Assembly (NCBI GenBank): GCA_018398815.1
Contig: CM031620.1
Coordinates: 60,616,599-60,680,598, forward strand
Source: Conus ventricosus
Taxonomy: Eukaryota; Mollusca; Gastropoda; Neogastropoda; Conidae
DNA length: 64,000 nucleotides
Reading direction: 5' to 3'
Part shown: piece by piece, positions 57,565-64,000 of the stretch
Layout: each line of letters begins with the position of its first letter
Position numbering within the stretch: position 1 is the first letter of the stretch
The notes under the pieces: model-generated
Told to the model about the DNA's origin: nothing
The model's database searches: none
What the model saw: the letters and a program-made list of their open reading frames with translations, nothing else
Made by a program: the position numbers and the translations under genes

Positions 57565-59386
57565 AAACTTGTGAACTGGATCCGATACCCACGTCACTTC
57601 TGTTTGAGAACTCGGATCTCTTCATTCCCCTTCTTACCCGTCTTGTCAATGAGTCTGTTCAGTCTGGCGAGTTTCCAAAGGAACACAAGCTCGCTCTTGT
57701 CAGGCCTTTACTGAAAAAGGCTGGTATGGACCCAAATCAGTTGAAAAACTACCGTCCAGTCTCAAATCTTCCCTTTGTTTCCAAACTCATAGAGAGAGTT
57801 GTTCTCTCACAGCTCCTATCCATCTCGAGATTAACCGTCTTCAAAATCCCTTTCAGTCTGCCTATCGTGCCGGTCACAGTACCGAAACTGCTCTTCTTCG
57901 CGTTGTAAATGATCTCCTTGTCGCTGCCGATGAACAAAAGGTCTCTATCCTTGCTCTACTCGATCTATCCGCTGCTTTCGACACAATTGATCACTCCATT
58001 CTTGTGCAACGTCTGCAGCACTATTTCGGCATTACAGGAACAGCCCTTCAATGGTTCAAGTCCTACCTGTCAGATAGACACCAGTCAGTCGTTGTCAACA
58101 ACGTCAGATCTCGTCTAGCCAAGCTGGAATCTGGGGTTCCACAGGGCTCCGTCCTTGGACCTGTACTCTTTGTAATGTACACGCATCCTCTTTCTCAGAT
58201 CCTTGAAACTCACTCCTGTCCTCACCAGATGTTTGCGACGACACCCAGCTGAGACGCTCGGGGAATGCCTCTGATCTCGACCAGATGAAGGGCGAATTGT
58301 CTGAATGTGTGTCCGTCGTTCGGGACTGGATGGCTGAAAACAAACTTCAGCTAAACCATGACAAAACTGAAGCCTTACTGTTCAGCTTACCAGGAGCAAA
58401 AAACACCCGCTCTTTCTGTAAATTCTTCACTTCTGATCTGCAGTACTGTTATTCCCTTCTCAGTAAAGGTTAAAAACCTTGGTGTCTTTATCGACAGCGG
58501 TCTTGATATGAAGACACAGGTGAACCATGTCTGTAAAATATGCTTTCTGGAAATTAGACGTATAGGTGCTATCCGACATCTCCTTACCACTGAAGCAACC
58601 AAAACTCTCACCACTTCTCTCGTGCTTTCGCGTCTCGATTATTGTAATTCTCTACTAGCAGGCCTTCCCGACTACCTCACCAAAAACTTCAGCACGTTCA
58701 AAACTGTGCAGCTAGACTAATCCTCAAAGCTCCCTTCAAAGAGCACCCTCAACTATTATTACGCAGACTTCACTGGTTGCCGGTCAAAGCCAGGGTGACA
58801 TATAAATCGCATGCCTCTGTTTCAATGCTGTTAAATCTGGAACTCCAGCCTATCTGTCTGACCTTCTAAACTCATACTGCCCAGCTAGAACCCTTCGCTC
58901 GTCTTCTGACTCGTTGCTCCTGGTTCCTCCCAGATTCAAATGCAAAAGAAGGGGGGATCGTTCCTTCTCCTTCCTGGCTCCTAAAACTTGGAATTCTTTC
59001 CACACGACATCAGGCACTGTGACTCTTTTCCAGTCTTTAAAACGAAACTAAAAACTCATCTTTTTACCCGGTCATACACAGATGTCATTTTATGTTAGTG
59101 CGTGTGTGCGAAGGTTGAGCGTGAGTGGTTGTGCATGTCTGCTTTCCGTGTGTGCTGTACGCATCTGCTTCCCCGTGCCTGAGTATGCGGGTGTGTGTGT
59201 GTGTGTGTTTTGTGTGTGTGTGTGTGTGCGCGCGCGCGCGCGCACGTGTTGGGGTTTTGTGTGTTTTGTGTGTGGTGTGTGTGTGTGTGTGTGCGTGTTT
59301 TCGTTAGTCCTTGTATTGTAAAGCGCTTAGAGCTAATCTAGGATTTGCGCTATAGAAATATTCATTATTATTATTATTAAATTTTT
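57565..59386 (+). mobile_element. CR1/L2-like LINE, 5' truncated, copy 2
   Basis: Same insertion at the same repeat unit as copy 1, so it predates the split of the two blocks. The (TG)n(CG)n tract is shorter and interrupted. Confidence 0.88.
57573..59062 (+). pseudogene. LINE reverse transcriptase, 5' truncated, copy 2
   Basis: Same protein as 29486-30980. Frames break at different places. One base is missing in the FADD codons (TTTGCGACGAC at about 58231), and one base of CCCATCTC is missing near 57830. The region around 30425 that is broken in copy 1 is intact here (GLDMKTQVNHV). Neither copy is readable through. Confidence 0.88.
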
Positions 59387-60460
59387 ATGTGTCATCCATG
59401 AAGTTGATGACACTTACACAACATCCATGAAGTTTATGACACTAACACAACATGCGTCATCCATGAAGTTGACAACACTCACAGAACATGTGTCATCATG
59501 AAGTTGACGACACTAACACAACGTGTGTCAACCATGAAGTTGACAATACTCACAGAACATGTGTCATCTATGAAGTTGATGACACTAACACAACATGCGT
59601 CATCCATGAAGTTGACAACACTCACAGAACATGTGTCATCTATGAAGTTGATGACACTAACACAACATGCGTCATCCATGAAGTTGACAACACTCACAGA
59701 ACATGTGTCATCTATGAAGTTGATGACACTAACACACATGTGTCAACCATGAAGTTGACGACACTCACAGAACATGTGTCATTCATGAAGTTGACAACAC
59801 TCACAGAACATGTGTCATCTATGAAGTTGACAACACTCACAGAACATGTGTCATCTATGAAGTTGACGACACTCACAGAACATGTGTCATCAATGAAGTT
59901 GACAACACTCACAGAACATGTGTGACATATGAAGTTGACAACACTCACAGAACATGTGGGCATCTATGAAGTTGACGACACTAACACAACGTATGTCACC
60001 ATGAAGTTGACGACACTAACACAACATCCATGAAGTTGACTACACTCACAGAACATGTTGTCATCTATGAAATTGACGACACTAACACAACGTGTGTCAG
60101 CCATGAAGTTGACGACACTAACACAACATCCATGAAGTTGATGACACTCACAGAACATGTGTCATCCATGAAGTTGACGACACTAACAACGTGTGTCATC
60201 CATGAAGTTGACGACACTAACACAACGTGTGTCAACCATGAAGTTGACGACACTCTCAGAACATGTCATCCATGAAGTTGACGACACTAACACAACATGT
60301 CATCCATGAAGTTGACGACACTCTCAGAACATGTCAATCATCCATGAAATTGACTACACTAACAGAACATGTCATCCATGAAGTTGAAGACACTAACAGA
60401 ACATGTCATCCATGAAGTTGACGACACTAACAGAACATGTCATCCATGGATTTGATGACA
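59387..60460. repeat. 36-bp minisatellite, part after the LINE, copy 2
   Basis: Counterpart of 31302-32400, almost unit for unit, so this array has not changed length much between the blocks. Confidence 0.93.
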
Positions 60461-60754
60461 CTCACAAAACATATATCATACATGGAGTGGTTGACATCTA
60501 AAGAAAATGTGTCATTCACAACATACAGTTGATGATGCTCACAGACATCAGATGAGATTTCTCTTTCATAGTTTATCAATCCTTTCTAAAGATGACACCA
60601 AATTTCCTCATTCTTTGAAATTTTTTTTATTAAAATTCACGATTTTTACCAACTTTCAGGTGTGAGAAATGATTTCTCACACACTAACATCAGAAAACCA
60701 CCAACTTGATCTGCACACACACACACACACACACCAGAAAACCACCAACCTGAT

Positions 60755-60822
<68 letters not shown>

Positions 60823-60908
60823 CAGCCTGATCTGCACACATGTAAGTACTCTGCTCCTACCCACCCCCATACCAAATCAACGCCAGAACCCCCCCCCCCT
60901 CCCCTCAC

Positions 60909-61013
60909 CTGAGACGAGGTCGGACATTGTTGGGATAAGCGTAGTAATTGTAGGCTGTCATGTAGCCAGCTATTGCGTACATGGTGTTTCCGTCCTGCTT
61001 GTACTTCTCAAAT
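60909..61013 (-). CDS. HAT1: HAT1 exon B, copy 2 (GNAT core strand)
   Basis: Encodes FEKYKQDGNTMYAIAGYMTA followed by YNYYAYPNNVRPRL. The human counterpart reads FEKYNKDG..FATVGYMTVYNYYVYPDKTRPR, part of the central beta sheet leading into the acetyl-CoA loop. The exon is 105 bp, starts after TTTCAG and ends CTCAG/GTGAGG. It is fully open, in phase with A and C, and identical in length in both copies. Confidence 0.92.
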
Positions 61014-61319
61014 CTGAAACACAGAAAGTCACATCCATTTCTTTCCCCACAATATGACAATCAGCCACTTGGGTTTCCCATGTCCGGAATCCAGCTGTCA
61101 GGTCAACAGGCCTCCAGTGAAGGGAACGGTATGTGACCTGGATGGGCACACCTCATAGGTACACTACAACCATCCTCACCTTGCCCGAGTTTTCCCCCGA
61201 CCAACACTGGCTGGTCACTGAACAGGGGGAAACAGGCTGGAACAACCCACGGCTTTGCCAAACGCATCCCCCACAGGAGTGTAGGCAAATCTATGCAAAC
61301 CGGGTAATCAATTTATCTA

Positions 61320-61908
61320 CTCATACCAATACTCATACCAGACAGCACAACCATCAAGGAGATTGCCAACACTCATACAGACGTACAACCATCAAGGACA
61401 CTGCTCACACTCATACCAGACAGTACAACCATCAAGGAGATTGCTCCAACACTCATACCAGACAGTACAACCATCAAGGGATTGCTCCAGTACTCATACT
61501 AGACAGTACAACCATCAAGGAGATTGCTCCAATACTCATACCAGACAGTACAACCATCATGGAAATTGCTCCAACATCATACCAGACAGTACAACCATCA
61601 GGCTTGCTCCAATACTCATACAACAGTACAACCATCAAGGAGATTGCTCCAATACTCATACCAGACAGTACAACCATCAAGGAGATTGCTCCAACACTCA
61701 TACCAGACAGAACCACCATCAAGGAGATTGCTCCAACACTCATACCAGACAGAACAACCATCAAGGAGATTGCTCCAATGGTCATACCAGACAGTACAAC
61801 CATCAAGAATGCTCCAATACTCATACCAGACAGAACAACCATCAAGGAGATTGCTCCAATACTCATACCAGGCAATACAACCATCAAGGAGACTGCTCCA
61901 ATACTCAC
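61320..61908 (-). repeat. 42-bp minisatellite starting at the exon A donor, copy 2
   Basis: Same as 33235-33830, about 14 units, with several one- to four-base losses in individual units. Confidence 0.93.
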
Positions 61909-62062
61909 AGCAGGTAGTACATCCACTTGGTGTCTTCATCGTCGATGAAGGAAGCGGCGTCGATGAAGAAAAGGACGAAGGTCTGCAGTCTCTTGTGGTA
62001 CTCCCTGAAGCCAGGAGACTCTATGTCGGGCTTGTAGACCTGGAACTCTCGCTCCTCGCCAC
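61909..62062 (-). CDS. HAT1: HAT1 exon A, copy 2 (start of GNAT domain)
   Basis: The exon reads EREFQVYKPD, then FREYHKRLQTFV, then FIDAASFIDDEDTKWMYYLL. This aligns with the animal HAT1 segment FQVYRADL..FRQYHLRLQTF..FIETASFID just before the acetyl-CoA site. The 3' splice site is CTGCAG before GTGGCGAGG. The 5' splice site is CT/GTGAGT, at the lower coordinate. It is open throughout. The 42-bp minisatellite begins at the first intron base. Family assignment rests on the run of identities, which I consider decisive. Confidence 0.9.
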
Positions 62063-63234
62063 CTGCAGGCCAGAGGTCACAGTAACGTTAGAGGGGCGGG
62101 GGTGGGTGGATGGGGGATCTCTATGTGAGGTGTGTAAATCTGAGACTCTTGCTCTTCTCTCCCTGTAAGGTATGGGTCACACACACACCAAAGAATGAAT
62201 AAGATGAAGGGGGATCTCTGTGTGAGGTGTGTAGATCCAGCACTCTAGCTCCTTTCCACCGGTAGGGTATGGTCTCACACACACCAAAGAATGAATAAGA
62301 TGTGAGTAAATCCAAGACTCTTGCTCCCCTCCTTCTGCAAGCCATGTGTCACGCACATGAAACAACGAAAGAGGTCAGGAAAAAGATCCAACAATCATTC
62401 TCACTGCTAGTGTTATGACTGTGTATTCCTCAGTTATGTGGTGTATGTGTGCCTGCCTCTCTGCTTGCCACACCATTTGTCTCCAACACCCCAGTCACCA
62501 TCTTTCAACAGTCGCCTCCTGTCGCTAGAATTGATTTTTAACAGAAAGGTAGATCACACAGGTTGTAATCTTGTCTTGCCAAGGTACAAATAGACCACAC
62601 AAGACATGGTGCCAAGTAACGCTTGTTTAAACGCAGAACATGGAACAAACAGGTCACTTGTTGACAACTGTCTTCTTCATACACACAACACTCCTAAGGG
62701 AGCAGTCATTTTCAAGTCATCAAGAGGCAACACATTGGAGGAGACATTGCACTGCTGCCAAATCACTTCAGTGGTGTTCAGTGGCACCTGTTCTGATCCA
62801 ACATACGCAGGACACCACTTACTAACCCCCCTACTGACGACAATAACTGCTTAGTCGCGGAGCCTGCGTAAGTGACCTCTCCCTCCGGAGGACGCCACCA
62901 CGTCCGTCCCACAACCACCCCCATGAAACTGCTGATACTGTCAACCCCGACAGAATCAAACCAAGGCCACAGACGTGGAGAGGACATCGACACTGAGGTC
63001 ACCATGAGAGCAGAGCATGAACAGCCACAGAATTTGAGACTTAAAAAACAATTTTTTATGCTGATCGATGAGAATGAGGATGATGAAGATGATGCTATAG
63101 ATTTCCATTCCCGTCTGAGACTGCATGACAGGGCTGTACTCTGCGCTTCCTTTCATAACCATGCCTGAGAGATACAGACACCTGCAGTGCTGGTCAGGAA
63201 ATCTGACCAACACTCTCAGACATGCATCCATTAA

Positions 63235-63420
63235 GTGGATGAATTGAAACTCGACTGTGTGGTCCCAGTCTTCCCAACTGAGCCCGTAGCAAACTCAACT
63301 CTGGGTAGGAGCCGGTCAGGGCAGAAAAATCCCACATGACTCTGATGGGAACCGAACCCACAACCTCCCAGCCGGGAGTCCATGACGCTAACCACTTCGC
63401 CACGGCAGCTGGTATACATT
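63235..63420 (-). repeat. tRNA-derived SINE, copy 2
   Basis: Minus-strand head GCCGTGGCGAAGTGGTTAGC, GACTCCCGGCTGGGAGG and B-box GGTTCGGTTCCCATC, followed by a non-tRNA body. The head resembles a tRNA with A- and B-box spacing, but there is no closing acceptor stem, so it is not a tRNA gene. Confidence 0.65.
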
Positions 63421-64000
63421 CCTTACTTTGCAAGATACTGTTCAGGGAGGATCCTGGAAGTCTTGCATGATGACTGTCCAGCATCAGATGTTGGTTGGCT
63501 GGCACGAATCCGCAATTCGAACGGTGGAGTAGAAAACCAGGTACATAAATAAAATCAACTTTCAACAACACAGAGTATGTAGGACTGGCTTGTCACAGCT
63601 TTCATATCTCATCATACTCCTCAAGTTAATTTTTTCTCACTTGCTTTTCTTTCATAAGGTAGTTGCAAAGTGAGACGACTGCAGGCGGAAATCTAAACAA
63701 ATCTTAAATAACTTCCTTGCGCTGAACCAATCAAAGCTTAGTGAATTTTCGTTATTTTATTCGTTTGTATCTCACCCGAAGAAGACCTAAGAGGTCGAAA
63801 CGCATTGTGTTTTGTCTTGTGACTCGTTTGTCCACGTTTCTCTGGGCGGTTCACTAACATTTATTTAAGATTTCATAAGGTAACTCAAAATATAACAATA
63901 ACCAATTTATGCTCCATTCATCCATTTATGCTCCATTTATAAGGACATCAGATGTCTTCAAAACCTGTGTGTTGAAGCTGACAGTGTCTCATGATTGAAC

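Larger units (their letters stand above)
42624..62062 (-). other. HAT1: HAT1 gene, C-terminal six exons, copy 2
   Basis: Gene span for histone acetyltransferase 1, on the minus strand and running in from beyond the window end. The exons are A 61909-62062, B 60909-61013, C 55309-55414, D 51900-52049, E 45003-45118 and F 42624-42794. Together they match the GNAT catalytic core and C-terminal domain of animal HAT1. Junction phases agree: A/B joins to give LLFEKYK, B/C joins to give RLSQFLVL, and E/F joins PFQ to RTQRDY. About four one-base gaps in C, D and E still break the frame. Most fall in short C or G runs, so I read them as consensus errors. The real gene is probably intact. Confidence 0.85.
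39628..64000. repeat. Large duplicated block, copy 2 (HAT1 locus)
   Basis: This is the counterpart of 2595-35920. It starts abruptly at the gap edge and continues past the window end. It carries the better preserved HAT1 exons, including the natural stop codon and a readable acetyl-CoA loop. It lacks the DIRS and the first hAT-like element. Confidence 0.9.

Noticed and set aside
63340..63412. Possible tRNA gene on the minus strand
   Set aside because: A and B boxes are present, but no acceptor stem closes and the sequence runs into a SINE body.

Overview
This is an animal nuclear genome window, most likely from a mollusc such as a marine gastropod. It has compact exons with GT..AG borders in long introns, many tandem-repeat arrays, and a mix of DIRS, hAT-like, piggyBac-like, CR1/L2-like and I/Jockey-like mobile elements. 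The mollusc placement is inferred from repeat style only. That it is an animal gene region is firm. There are no bacterial-type genes.

The only host gene I recognise is HAT1, the type-B histone acetyltransferase that acetylates newly made histone H4. It lies on the minus strand. Six consecutive coding exons are visible, covering the catalytic GNAT half and the C-terminus. They occur twice in the same order: copy 1 at 5470-33982 and copy 2 at 42624-62062. The N-terminal exons are not in the window. Each copy carries scattered one-base indels, usually at different places, as expected from an unpolished long-read consensus.

The whole stretch 2595-35920 is repeated as 39628-64000, on either side of a gap of exactly 1000 N (38628-39627). 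The copies differ by small indels, by array lengths and by three clean transposon insertions, each with its empty site in the other copy. Two unmerged haplotypes placed end to end is the simplest reading. A true tandem duplication is the alternative.

Layout: 1-2594 is flanking DNA with a tRNA-derived SINE and a tandem duplication. 2595-5469 is the HAT1 3' flank. 5470-33982 is HAT1 copy 1, with introns full of minisatellites (26-34, 80, 30, 49, 50, 55, 36 and 42 bp units) and an inserted hAT-like element (11129-12700), a 6.9-kb DIRS-like retrotransposon (13815-20707), a piggyBac-like element (24404-25839) and a 5'-truncated CR1/L2-like LINE (29478-31301). 36008-38627 holds a piggyBac fragment and an I/Jockey-like LINE cut by the gap. 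After the gap the series repeats, without the DIRS and the first hAT element but with a second, related hAT-like element (47060-48574).

The most unusual feature is the link between arrays and HAT1 splice sites. Three arrays start exactly at a splice site and their units repeat splice-site-like sequence. The last visible intron is almost wholly an 80-bp array built from the exon end plus 5' splice site, and a 26-34 bp array built around the 3' splice site.
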